A stretch of 64,000 nt of DNA, from NCBI GenBank assembly GCA_934047225.1, contig OW203988.1, positions 4,250,229 through 4,314,228 on the forward strand. Reading direction: 5' to 3'. The DNA is from Ypsolopha sequella. Its lineage: Eukaryota; Arthropoda; Insecta; Lepidoptera; Ypsolophidae. Below, one piece after another: positions 10,301-19,574 of the stretch. Both the position numbers and the translations under genes were made by a program. Position 1 is the stretch's first letter, and every line of letters starts with the position of its first letter. The notes below the pieces were generated by a model, which was not told the origin of the DNA, did not search any database, and worked only from the letters and a program-made list of their open reading frames with translations.

Positions 10301-10814
10301 TCACACCCTGTGAATGCATGGTAGCCTCTTAAAGCTTCTGTTTTATCTGCGATTAAATGGTTTGCTACTTCATTCACCGGTATGTAGCTATGGTATTTGC
10401 CAGTGCCGAAAGATATCCACAGCTCCTTGAGACCATGTTACTGAAGTGAAAAATAAAAGGATATCACTATAACCACAACATGTGAATCAACCGTGTGTAT
10501 CGTAATTTTTGACGCGCCATTGAGGGCCATATCTTATGCATGTAAAAAAAGCCTCTTCAACATAAGTTAAACAGATTAGTGAGTCGTTTGGATCATCGGA
10601 CCCGACAAATTTAACTTTAATTAAATTATCGTCAAAAAAGTAAGATTTTTTTATAATTTTATTTTAATTTCGAGATTTTTATATGAAATACTATAAGTAT
10701 TATTTCGTATATAGCCTGTACGTCTCAAGTTTAGTTAAAAATGATACTAAACTTAACGTTGTAACTAGAAAAAAACATATATTGAATTATCATATTTTAA
10801 TAACGAAAGACTAC
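10301..10814. other. Unassigned sequence between LINE relic and Tc1 copy B
   Basis: AT-rich; nothing recognised. Confidence 0.4.
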
Positions 10815-11238
10815 TCCCTCTCTTTCCTACATCAATTTTTTTTATGGCTACCCTTCGTAAAATGATCTAAGGGTTCTAAGTATTCACTCTGCAAAAGGAA
10901 ACCTTTTAATCATCAAACGCCGTATATTGGGGTTTTTTGTCGTCTACAAAGGCAACTGTAGAACTTAAACTAGGCAACTTAAACCTTTATTTGATTAAAC
11001 ATGTTTTTTATTAAAAAATCAACTGCCTTCATCAAGGCGCATACCCGACTTGTTAGTCGTAGCTCCATGTCGTGTGGTATTCTGAATTCAAATTTAAAAC
11101 AATGCGATCGAAAAAGATGGTAAAACGTATCAGGTTTAAAACTGGATCAATAGTTTTTGTTCAATCTAGCAATCATATTTAGGTAGGGGCCATCGAAACC
11201 TAAACTCTAAGGTGGGCCAATAGATGTGTCCAGAAGTG
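10815..11238 (-). mobile_element. Tc1-like transposon copy B, internally deleted, inverted
   Basis: On the minus strand this starts with the same 30-bp terminal repeat as copy A (perfect match, followed on the plus strand by TA at 11239-11240). It carries a leader piece matching copy A ('CAGTTTT.AACCTG.') and then jumps to the segment just after the transposase stop ('AGTTGCCT', 'AATATACGGCG', 'ATGATTAA', 'GAAGGGTAGCCAT'). Almost the entire coding region is deleted. Similarity to copy A outside the terminal repeat is clearly lower than identity, so this is an older or different family member. Confidence 0.7.
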
Positions 11239-11240
11239 TA

Positions 11241-12089
11241 TGTTGATCAGGGCCACAATAATGATAGTAAAGAAAATCGCATCCAAAACTGTTGAGTGTT
11301 TCTCGAGTTTTGGCCTTAGTAGAATACTAATACTCGTAAATAACCCATTTAATTTTAATTTCATTTCATTTAATTTTTTTTCCCTTTTAATACAATCTAC
11401 TATTTAAGTCCTCCGTTTTTAACTGTGCGGAAGAAATTTCAAAATATTTGAACTCGCAGCTTACATTGCATCTACCCATAGACACTGATCTGAATGGATG
11501 ACGCAAATGCAACAAACTCTAAGAAAACCAAGCTTGTCACATCTTACAATAAAAACGGTTGACAGCTGTTTGAACTTTAGAAGGAATTTTAAGGCAGAAG
11601 ACATGAGACATGTTCAAAGTTGTAGGAGTCAATATCTGTGAAGAAAGAGCATTGCTCTCCCTTTTGGCGCACTTTTTTGGCACGTGAAGTACGTACACTA
11701 GCGTCATCTATTTAGATCTACCATATCTATGCATCTACTTCTAAATAACGATGAGTGTAAAAAATGTCACAAAGCTCACGCACCGGAGCATCAGTTTGAC
11801 CGAATCGTTGAGTTTTTCCCGTAAAAATATTTTTTGTTACGATGGACACTCCCCAATCTTAGTGATATAAGTAATTAATTATGTAGTTACATCTACACAT
11901 ATTACGTCCATTCAGTATGAATCGTGTTATTATTTTTAGATTTTTGATAGTTCACTTAAAAAAAAAAGATTTTAAAAGTTTTTTTTTACAAAGAAGCCGC
12001 TGAACCGTGTCGGTTTTGAGGCTCAGACTTCGGTAAATTCGCCAGATAGCTTTGCGGCCAGGAACGCTGCCAGGTGCGTAAAAAACATT
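11241..12089. other. Non-coding stretch, nothing recognised
   Basis: No repeats shared with the window and no recognisable protein similarity. Confidence 0.4.
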
Positions 12090-12201
12090 CCCGCCGAGAC
12101 TCTTGCTATGAAAGGGACAGAGCTATATGAGTAAAGAAGAGAAACTATAGCATTTCGCTTCATTCGTATAGCTTTGTCCCCTTCAAGCGAGAGTCTCACC
12201 G
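12090..12201. repeat. Imperfect palindrome, fold-back element
   Basis: Arms 'GCCGAGACTCTTGCTATGAA' and 'AGGGACAGAGCTATA' mirror 'TATAGCTTTGTCCCCTTC' and 'GCGAGAGTCTCACCGA' around a centre near 12148. Likely a small MITE; no second copy was seen in the window. Confidence 0.55.
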
Positions 12202-12736
12202 AGAATGTAGAGCGGGCTCCGCTCTAAAAACGTACAAAAGACAATCTGTGACATACGAGCACAGAACCCGCAAAAGTAAGCGGGCAAACATTCGTGAATT
12301 CGGGTTAAAACTGTACGTATGACGTATGTAGGCAAAGTTGAGAACTCGTTTGTAACATGTTCGTATTTACGTGAAACGTGATTGTGTACTTCCAGCGACA
12401 TTCGGATGGGAGGTATTCAAAGCGAAGGGAGTTTGTAATCAGCAAAATTGCAGATATTTTATGCCTCGTTGGGGTATAAAGGGGGAGCTCTAAGTCAAAT
12501 ACGTGTACACATAGAAAGCTTACTTTGAGCCCGGTTTTGGAAAAACTTGTTTATTTTTACAAGAATTTACGGTTTCTTGCCACGATATTTAGTTTCTTTG
12601 TGAGCTCCAGATATTTTGGCGAAGTTGTAGTCACCACGAACGCAAGCAGATCAAGAACCCGTTCTTATATATTAAATAGATAATATTATTTTAATTATTA
12701 AAAATTATATATGTAATAAATAATGCATTTCCCCAT
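12202..12736. other. Non-coding stretch, nothing recognised
   Basis: A 72-codon open frame on the minus strand (12401-12183) has no recognisable motif and is treated as chance. Confidence 0.4.
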
Positions 12737-12880
12737 GACTTATATAAATGGCTCACCTCAATACGAGTTATGATCGGGATAGCCGACCAGTTTCAGCAGA
12801 TTTAGACTGCCTTCATCTGGGCGAGTAAAGACGTTTACGCGACGACGTTACGCCTCACACTGCGGGCTGCGGCTCGCAGG
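12737..12880. mobile_element. Fold-back element, family B, copy 2 (truncated)
   Basis: Matches copy 1 from 'GGCTCACCTCAATACG' through 'GCCTCACACTGCGGGCTGCG', then diverges at about 12875, so the right arm is absent. Confidence 0.7.
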
Positions 12881-13664
12881 GCTCGGGATGACATCAATGC
12901 AGATGGTATTGGTGGTCGAACCAGTAGGGCGTCCGCACAATTAGTTACTTCCGGGCTAATTGTAATTCTATAAAAGTATTTCCCCAACTTGATTTTTATT
13001 GTATAAAACTATTCGATATAGATTATTTACTTGTATTATTTTTTACATTAAAATCGGCCTGTAATAAGTAATTTTTCAATATATTTTATTTCATAATTTT
13101 AAAAATCATTCTTGCACACTGAACATTGGTCTTGCTTTTTATTTTTTCAATTTATCTGTACGGTAAAATATTTATTCTTCCTACTTAAATATTAATTGTA
13201 ACACTAACGAAACATGTTAAAAAGTTAAAATAAACAGTGCTAATTTTGGCTGAAGTTCAACTTTAGTACCTAAGTTAACAACTATAATACGATTGGAGTG
13301 CTAAAGTGGAGCTAATGGTTAATGTACAAAATTATTATCTTTTTTATGCCCACAGAAACAAAGCACCAACTACAAAAAAAAAAAGAAGATAGCCACGAGT
13401 TCATCAGAAATCACCATAACTTACCTAAAATATACAACGTGAAATTATAAAATAAACATAAATAACATTATACAATATGTACAGGAAAATCACATCAGGC
13501 TGTACACTTGTAGTACTAAATTAGCCACAATAGTGAAGGATATAAGATAGATCCAAAAGTCTAAAGTGCAGCTTGACGTGATGTCCACTGTAGGTACACA
13601 AGACCCCATGCAGTACTGGCACTCACTTTTACATTATGTAAAAAACGTATAATTTAGCAGTTAC
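12881..13664. other. Downstream intron sequence of the minus-strand gene, nothing recognised
   Basis: By the gene model this lies in the intron after exon 2. AT-rich; the next coding exon was not found here or further left in the window. Confidence 0.35.
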
Positions 13665-13744
13665 CTCAATATACCGGTCATCATACGTGGACTGAAGCTC
13701 TGGTCCGACCATCTCCAGAAGTTGTCTCCGCTCCTCACGGAAAT
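13665..13744 (-). CDS. Exon 2 of NWD/qui-1-like gene (80 nt)
   Basis: On the minus strand an acceptor (pyrimidine-rich '..GTTTTCCAG') is followed by 80 nt of open sequence and a donor 'GAG|GTAACT'. The exon starts with two bases (AT) that complete the codon left open by exon 1 (G), giving aspartate, and ends in phase 0. It encodes 26 residues, FREERRQLLEMVGPELQSTY then DDRYIE. Joined to exon 1, the motif 'KIFVAS..' plus 'DFREER..LL...PEL' matches the start of the conserved N-terminal segment of NACHT/WD-repeat proteins (consensus like VFVSSTF.DF..ER..L...V.P.L). That fit of phase and motif across a 5.5 kb gap is the main evidence; neither exon would be convincing alone. The following exons are not in the window. 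Confidence 0.68.
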
Positions 13745-13884
13745 CTGGAAAACGATCATCCTTTCAAATTATTATCCTTTTAAGATTCTGATTAAGAATC
13801 GCTTCTTCAGACTTGGAAAGAAATCACAATAATACCCATATAATAGCTCCCCCCCCCCAAAATAAGCACAGAAATAATGTACTA

Positions 13885-14133
13885 TACAACGTGTAACAGA
13901 AAGGTGTAACCATATTTGAAGAGCTTATTCAGTCAATGGAATAGAACAACTTTTACTGTAGGGTCAAAAATCTGCCCTTCCATACATTTCGGCCGAGCGG
14001 CATTGCATTTTTCTATTAAGCGAGTAATTTTTTGTTTTCGATATACTGGATTTGCTCCTTAGTAAAAGTTGTACTAAACCATTGACTGAATAAGCTCTTC
14101 AAATATGGCTACACCTTGCTGTTACACCTTGTA
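13885..14133. mobile_element. Palindromic MITE, family A, copy 3
   Basis: Both arms are present, with a right end of 'GTTACACCTTGTA' (one change). The centre includes 'ATTTCGGCCGAGCGGCATTG'. It lies inside the large intron of the minus-strand gene. Confidence 0.85.
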
Positions 14134-14427
14134 TATTGTAATATAATATAATTTATAATTATATTATGGTATCGAAATAGATATTACATTAACTGGTCGC
14201 TGGCCGGGTCTCCGGTATGGATTCGGGCGGTTGATTAGATTTCACTTGTATAATTCTAGATTTTACCTATCATTTTAATCGTATATAATATTGCTTCATA
14301 AATTAAATAAACCTTTAATTTAGTTCAGGTACATTTATTATTTTGTTACATATAATTTTATAAGGTAATTTGACTCATACTTATTTTACAAAATAAACTA
14401 TTTGAATATGAATTTAAATTAATAGAT
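14134..14427. other. Intronic AT-rich sequence, nothing recognised
   Basis: No feature could be assigned. Confidence 0.4.
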
Positions 14428-14572
14428 ATTCGGTGTATTACGTTTTAACTTATTTGACAGGATTAAACTTAATTTGAGTTTTCTGTCTTTTTCTTTCTAT
14501 ATCGAAAAGCAAGACAGGACTCATAGAATAAGGTTAGTCCTGTCAAATAAATTAAGTCGTATTACACAGAAT
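14428..14572. mobile_element. MITE family D, copy 1
   Basis: A 145-bp fold-back element with ends 'ATTCGGTGTATTACG' and 'CGTATTACACAGAAT'. Inside these, 'AACTTATTTGACAGGA' mirrors 'TCCTGTCAAATAAATTAAG'. A 147-bp copy lies at 50011-50157. Both are followed by CGACAC. Confidence 0.75.
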
Positions 14573-15307
14573 CGACACCAATCGGCTAATTTTGATTTCT
14601 AGAAGAAAAACTCGACGCTGTAATATCTACGAGTATTTCATTTTGCCAGGTAATAAGGACACTCACACAAATTTTAGTGATATAATATTGAAATAGCTCC
14701 AAAATAATGGAATTTTCTTTAGTGAATTTAGCTGCGAATTCCGAGAAATATCCTATCTTGAAGACCAAGGAAAATCCAGTTATTTTGGAGCTTCTATAAC
14801 AAAAAAATATCTGTTTTTACGGACAGTTCATTATTTATACATGTATACGTTACGGCTGATGTTAGGTTTGATGATAAACTAAAGGTTAGCCGGCTAAGCT
14901 TAAATTCAGTTTTGAGCATTAGTTAATGTTCAATAAAGCCGATTCTGATGGCTTTGATTTTTGTTTTAGTGCTGTCAAAACTAAATTATCTTCATTGCAA
15001 AATAATTCATAAGTGTTAAAAACAAAAGCTAAATTACTTTGGATAAATTGAAGTTTTGACATTATGTTTATTATGTTTATTTTCGATAAATCATGAATTT
15101 TTAGCCATCATTAGCCTGAACCCAACGGCAAAAAAGTTCGTAACATATATGTACATTATTTTTAAAAAAGGGTTATTGCTTGTTTCTTATAAAAAGATAT
15201 ATATTTACAAATTCAAAGAAGCGACCCTTAACTTTTTATATTTTTTGGATTTTATACAAACAATTGTGTCATCTTAATACTTTATAATTTAGGTCACATA
15301 AAATATC
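14573..15307. other. Intronic sequence, nothing recognised
   Basis: Short open frames without motifs; no repeat shared with the window. Confidence 0.4.
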
Positions 15308-16035
15308 TGGGCAAGTGTGAATCGGAATTGCGTACAAAGGGTTCTGTACCACCACACAATATAAATAACAACAATATATATGCCATAGCAACATTAAAGC
15401 AACCAAAACAAGCCAATAAAATGGTAACAAACAATTCGCAGCTCCCGCTTTACGGAACCCTAATACCGTAACTGCTTTATTTTCCTTCAATATTTACTTA
15501 TTAACATGATTTCTTTCATATTTTTGGTCCTCTTTTTTCGGAGATAGGAGGGGGGGAGGTTACATGATAACGTTAAAAATGCTACTTTTTGCCACTTTGG
15601 TTTCAATTTTTTTATTTGCCTTGATTAACTAGCTACCTATAACGGTTGAATCTGTAGACCCTTGTGACAGACGAACGGACAGACAGACAGACAGCGAAGG
15701 CAGTGGCGTGCCTAGAACTTTTCGCTGAAAAAGCAATGACAATGTTAAGTATGACTAGTAAAAAATATGAAAATAATAAAAAACAATATTGAAAAAAAAA
15801 TGGCATATGGCCAAGGCATATGCTAGCATGCCCTAAAGCAGACATTTTCATGCAAAATGTTTCTTTTTCAAAGTCGTTTTCTATTATTTATATATTTTTT
15901 TACTACTCATACTTGACATTGTCTTTGCTTTTTCAATAAAAATTTCCATGCACGCTACTGAGCGGAGGCTTATTAGTAATATTAATAGTAATATGGTCCC
16001 GTTTGGAACCATTCAGGTACGGAATCCTAAAACTG
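15308..16035 (+). repeat. Lepidopteran interspersed element, long copy, interrupted by a hAT-like MITE
   Basis: Starts with 'GGCAAGTGTGAATCGGA' and 'CGTACAAAGGGTTCTGTACC', passes 'CTGTAGACCCTTGTGACAGA' and the (CAGA)n tract (about 15666-15692), and resumes after the MITE with 'GCGGAGGCTTATTAGTAATA' and 'GGTCCCGTTTGGAACC' to 'TACGGAATCCTAAAAC'. The interruption at 15701-15960 is flanked by an 8-bp duplication. Confidence 0.7.
15701..15960. mobile_element. hAT-like MITE, family C, copy 1 (260 bp)
   Basis: Ends 'CAGTGGCGTGCCTAGAACTT' and the mirrored '..CATGCACGCTACTG', with long internal inverted similarity ('AAAAGCAATGACAATGTTAAG' truncated to arms). Flanked by AGCGAAGG (15693-15700) and AGCGGAGG (15961-15968), an 8-bp target duplication with one change, the size made by hAT transposases. 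Copy 2 at 47990-48249 is also exactly 260 bp. Confidence 0.82.
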
Positions 16036-16136
16036 AGGAAAATCATCACATTGTGCATCTTTGTTATGTGCAAATATGTGGGTAAACATGTCCCGAGCCG
16101 AGACAGTTACATCTACATTTTAATTAGTCCAGCTGT

Positions 16137-16561
16137 TTAGGCGATATGTAAAAGTTTTAGCGTCCCTGTTACTCCATATGCGAAAAAATCCTCAGTGCAA
16201 GAGGGACGGATTCGTGGAAAAGTAGCAAAAAGTCAGTTTTTTATTAATATAAAATGTACTAAAGTTGCTATCAAAATTTCGTTTAACCAGGTCCTAGATA
16301 CTGTTAAAACCCATCTAATAAAATATAGTTGCAGTCTATTTGTCATTCTTAATTCTCAAACCAGGAGAATTGGTGTCGAAAAGAACCTCATTTCAATAAA
16401 TATTTCTATCGAGCCGAACTTTTCCAATCGCGTTTCTGTTTTAACAGATCCCTAGAAAAAGAATCCAAACATAATATACTATTTTATCAAAATAATACCT
16501 TATTTACTGAAGTAGGTGTGCAAGTCCTTAAAGTGTCGATTTTTTTTCCGTAGCGCCTTAA
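16137..16561. mobile_element. TTAA-type MITE, family F, copy 1 (about 425 bp)
   Basis: Aligns with copies at 33095, 40614 (reverse) and 61300. Shared landmarks are 'CAGTGC.AGAGGGACGGATT', 'AAAAAGTC.GTTTT', 'TGTTAAAACCCATCTAA' and 'TATTTCTATCGAG'. The right end reads 'GCGCCTTAA'; the left end is decayed (TTTAGGCG). The 86-codon open frame inside (16195-16455) has no protein motif and is not conserved in frame in the other copies, so it is not called as a gene. Confidence 0.75.
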
Positions 16562-16957
16562 GGAATGCTACAGAAGGATAACAGACGGTATTTGATAAAA
16601 CGTTTTCGCTTGTTTACAGGAATCCTGAGATTGAAACTTTCAATCTGAAATTTCCACGTGAAATGAGGCCTTCAATGGGCTCAAGCCTAAGCCACTTGTT
16701 ACTTTCATTCAGAAGCCCGAATATTGGCAAAGTTCTGACCACAATGTGCCAAGAACTAACAAGTAATGTTATCGGCAGACTCTCGTCTGTAAAATCCGGA
16801 AGTAATGTTACTTTTTAGTTTTCTTAGAACATTCTATCTTGTAGGTAAGATCTTTGGACGCAATCATTTATTTACATTTGATGAGATCGCGACCAAAAGC
16901 TCATTTTCTTTTATTAGGTCAAGTAGCTTTCACAAAAGCTTTTTATAAAACTTCAGC
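16562..16957. other. Intronic sequence, nothing recognised
   Basis: No feature could be assigned. Confidence 0.35.
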
Positions 16958-16991
16958 AAGAGTTCATAATCACCATGGTAAACAGAAGTGA
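16958..16991 (-). repeat. Partial duplicate of the exon 1 / splice-donor junction
   Basis: By eye 29 of 34 positions match 19255-19288, including a 19-nt exact block (TCACCATGGTAAACAGAAG). That block spans the last coding bases of exon 1 and its splice donor. Here the donor reads GTGATT instead of GTGAGT. A tRNA-derived SINE starts immediately to the right, where the rest of the exon would be. Confidence 0.5.
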
Positions 16992-17002
16992 TTTTTTTTT
17001 GT

Positions 17003-17230
17003 TTGGTCTCTTTGGCCGAGTGGTAGAGCGCTCGCTTGCTAACCCGAAGGTCGGGGGTTCAATCCCCGCAGTGCACATAAATTGTGTTCGATCTTGGTGC
17101 TTTAGGAGGCACGTTAAACAGTTCAAATGCGTTCCAACGCCTTCCTTACGTAGTAATGCACGTAGTACGTAGTAGGTGTGGTTTAAGGGGCTGCACAATG
17201 CTAAAATTCAGTCCTGCTTTAACGCTTTTG
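17003..17230 (+). repeat. tRNA-derived SINE (tRNA-like head at 17008-17077)
   Basis: The head has an A box in 'TGGCCGAGTGGTAGAGCG' and a B box / T arm 'GGGGGTTCAATCCCCGC', spaced as in a tRNA, with anticodon-loop-like 'TTGCTAA'. It continues past the tRNA length with 'GTGCACATAAATTGTGTTCG' and 'TTAGGAGGCACG', which also follow the tRNA-like block at 63562. Two copies with a shared non-tRNA body argue for a SINE rather than a tRNA gene. No terminator T-run sits at the tRNA 3' end. RNA polymerase III transcription is possible. Confidence 0.7.
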
Positions 17231-17360
17231 GTTTTTAACCGTCTATCCTGTTCTAATCAGATGCCGCGCACGCAAAACTAAAGTCATATTTTTTTCAAAA
17301 TTTCTCTATCTACATTGACGCAACTGAATCCAATGAAAAACTTATGTTTAGTGTTTTAGA

Positions 17361-17725
17361 GCCCCTTAACATTGAATGACAGAGTGAAAAATATCGACAT
17401 ACAGGATCGTTGCGGCTTGAAAGAAGATGTAGTGACTAGATTAGAAAAAGGAATGCTTCGGTGGGTTGGACATGATGAGAGGATGAATGAAGTAGAGTGA
17501 CGAAAGAAATTTATGGCGTGCAAGTGGAAGGTACAACTCGACCAGGCCGCCCTAAAAGGACGTATGCTGACCAAATTGGTGACATACTGAATAAGGACCC
17601 GGAATAGAAGAGCTTGTATGACTAGATTGATGAATGTGGAAGATGCGAAAGAGGTGTATCTGGATCGTAGCAGATGGAAATCTGTAGTCTCTGCTTACCC
17701 CTCTGGGAGACAGGCGTGACTATAT
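17361..17725 (+). pseudogene. LINE ORF2 C-terminal relic (family 1)
   Basis: Translation gives 'DRVKNIDIQDRCGLKEDVVT', 'RLEKGMLRWVGHDERMNE' and, after a stop and shifts, 'RACMTRLMNVEDAKEVYLDR' and 'RWKSVVSAYPSGRQA'. This is the region downstream of the reverse transcriptase in a common lepidopteran LINE. It ends in TATG/TGTG-rich tail sequence. The same family occurs on the minus strand at 59530-59913. Several stops make it non-functional. Confidence 0.7.
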
Positions 17726-17948
17726 GTATGTGTGTATGTTAAGCAGTTTGTGCCCGAATTAAAGCGTTAGGGCTCACCACCCATCACCTTTCGGATATAA
17801 TAATTGCTAGTAAAAAATTGTAAAGGAAAGAGGTAGCGAAGTTGAGATTCCTTCTCATGGAATAGAAGAACTATAACTCCTAAAGGAAAAGTGTTGCGTA
17901 CGGTTGACAATTACATACAGCTATTATTTAATTACATATTTAGATTGT

Positions 17949-18120
17949 TATAGAATTAAATGAGACTTGAGGATAATTCATGATTTATATAAAACGGCTC
18001 ACCTCAATACGTGTTATGATCGGGAAAGCCGACCAGTTTCAGCAGATTTAGACTGCCTTCATCTGGGCGAGTAAAGACGTTTACGCGACGACGTTACGCC
18101 TCACGTTTTTATATAAATCA
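17949..18120. mobile_element. Fold-back element, family B, copy 3
   Basis: Same left flank and left arm as copy 1. It ends early in 'TCACGTTTTTATATAAATCA', which mirrors 'TGATTTATATAAAACG' at 17981, so it forms its own shorter hairpin. Confidence 0.7.
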
Positions 18121-18892
18121 TATTTAGATATTTCTTGTGAATGGAAATGACCGTATATATTACATCTACCCGGCCTAGTAGCCCTTGATTGCGTTGTAGC
18201 AAATGCTACGGCGGCGTAGCACCGGATATAAGTATTTTAAGGCTACGAGCACATTAATGTTAGAGGCTTTTTTCGTCAACAATAATTACATTTCAGAGTC
18301 ATACACAATGATAGTAGTGACACGTATAAGCACCCATTTTCCTATGTGAACTTAGACCATTTAGCACGGGACGTGCTATAGCGCATCTCTTAGTATCTAC
18401 TGAATCCATTCTGCCATTTTCCGTGGGAGGGGAGGTAAAAACGCACAGCACAAATTTACTCCTGTTATAAATATGGTCTAAGTATGTGAAGCATTCCTTT
18501 ATAAAAATTAATTTCTACCGTCATCATTCGTTAATGTAGTACTAGTACTAACTAATAAACATAGACAATATAGGCTGTATTCGTCTATGCTAATAACCAA
18601 TGAGGTTTTATATTACAGATGTTTTATTCTAGGAAGTCTATGATATATGGTTGAAGTAAAGCGTGCACACACACTTTTTTTAGTGTGCGTTACCCCGGAA
18701 ACGTTTACAAAACGCGCAACACTCTGTTCTGCCAACAAACTTTGTACAGTTTGGCGGATATATTAATGTTTGTAGTGTGTAATTTTTTTATGAAATAAAT
18801 GACTTGAAAAAAAAGACAATTAAAATTTTCACAGATTTCTGTTGCTGCTATAAAAACAAATACTAAAAAAGAGAATAAAATTAATATTTAAG
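18121..18892. other. Intronic sequence, no gene
   Basis: Contains 'GCTACGGCGGCGTAGC' (about 18206-18221), resembling the CTACG-rich block at 47560-47700. Otherwise nothing recognised. Confidence 0.4.
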
Positions 18893-18985
18893 GGGGCTCC
18901 TATACAACAAACGTAGTTTTTTTGGCGTTTTTATAGATAATGGTACGGAACCCTCCGTGCGCGAGTCCAACTCGCACTTGACTGT
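18893..18985 (-). repeat. Lepidopteran interspersed element, 5' end only
   Basis: On the minus strand it reads 'CAAGTGCGAGTTGGACTCGC', 'GTTCCGTACCATTATC' and 'AAAAACGCCAAAAAA', matching the start of 53929-54220. It is truncated after about 90 bp. Confidence 0.75.
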
Positions 18986-19270
18986 TTTTTTTTTTAATAA
19001 TGCGTCAAAATCAGATGCGTCTGTCTGCCACGGTTAAACTCAAAAATGGCTAGTCCGGGATTTGGCATTTTTGTGGAGAATTAAGTAGGAGACCCGGCAA
19101 AAATACGGAAATTCTTCAGTTTAAAAAAATATTTCGGAAATTCCTGTAGGGTTTCTAAAGCATATTACATTTCCGTTGAGGGAGCATGGATAGCGAAATT
19201 TACAAAATACAATCTCCTTCAAACATTTCCCTACTCAGCACTGCCCACTCGACAAAGAGTAGACACTCAC

Positions 19271-19382
19271 CATGGTAAACAGAAGCGACAAAGATCTTGA
19301 CGACGCGAGGTCCGGGCCACTTGTCGCTCTGATCGGTGTAGCCTTGCAGTGCTTGAAGCACCAGAGGCTCCGGGGCACTCAT
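19271..19382 (-). CDS. Exon 1 of NWD/qui-1-like gene, with start codon
   Basis: The 112-nt coding part of the first exon encodes MSAPEPLVLQALQGYTDQSD followed by KWPGPRVVKIFVASVYH, then one base (G) before a consensus donor GTGAGT at 19270. An in-frame TGA ten codons upstream of the ATG fixes the start. The leader is GC- and CpG-rich (19383-19445), unlike the rest of the window. 'VVKIFVASVY' plus 'DFREER' of exon 2 matches the opening motif of NACHT/WD-repeat proteins (NWD1/2, C. elegans QUI-1 type), large cytoplasmic proteins with a P-loop NTPase and WD propeller. The NTPase and WD exons would lie beyond the left end of the window. The family call is an inference from about 30 residues; that this is a real exon pair is better supported. 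Confidence 0.7.
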
Positions 19383-19445
19383 GGCGCCACCCCTTCTCCC
19401 TGCCGCTCTTCACCCCGCGCCACGCACACACCGCCACGCCATTCT
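19383..19445 (-). promoter_or_regulatory. GC-rich 5' leader with an upstream ORF
   Basis: On the minus strand an ATG at 19442 opens a 10-codon upstream ORF (MAWRCVRGAG) that ends at TGA 27 nt before the main ATG and in the same frame. 'TTGGTTCTAG' just upstream would serve as a splice acceptor at 19443, so this may be the second exon of the mRNA with a separate 5' exon, or the transcript may start nearby. The upstream ORF could lower translation. Confidence 0.4.
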
Positions 19446-19574
19446 AGAACCAATAAAAGGATAAATTTTAGTGAATAGTTACATCGAACTAAATTTAAAT
19501 AGTCATAGCACTTCAAAAGTGTAATGTTTAAAAATTTTGTCGTTTAAATAAAAAAGAAACTAGAACCATATAGT

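Noticed and set aside
12183..12401. Further exon of the minus-strand NWD-like gene
   Set aside because: No motif expected after exon 2 (aspartate/histidine-rich FVDMH..G-like segment) and no matching splice sites.
16195..16455. 86-codon open frame
   Set aside because: Lies within a family F MITE and is not kept open in the other three copies.
17010..17080. Functional tRNA gene
   Set aside because: The tRNA-like head continues into a body shared with 63562 and lacks a terminator, so it fits a SINE better.
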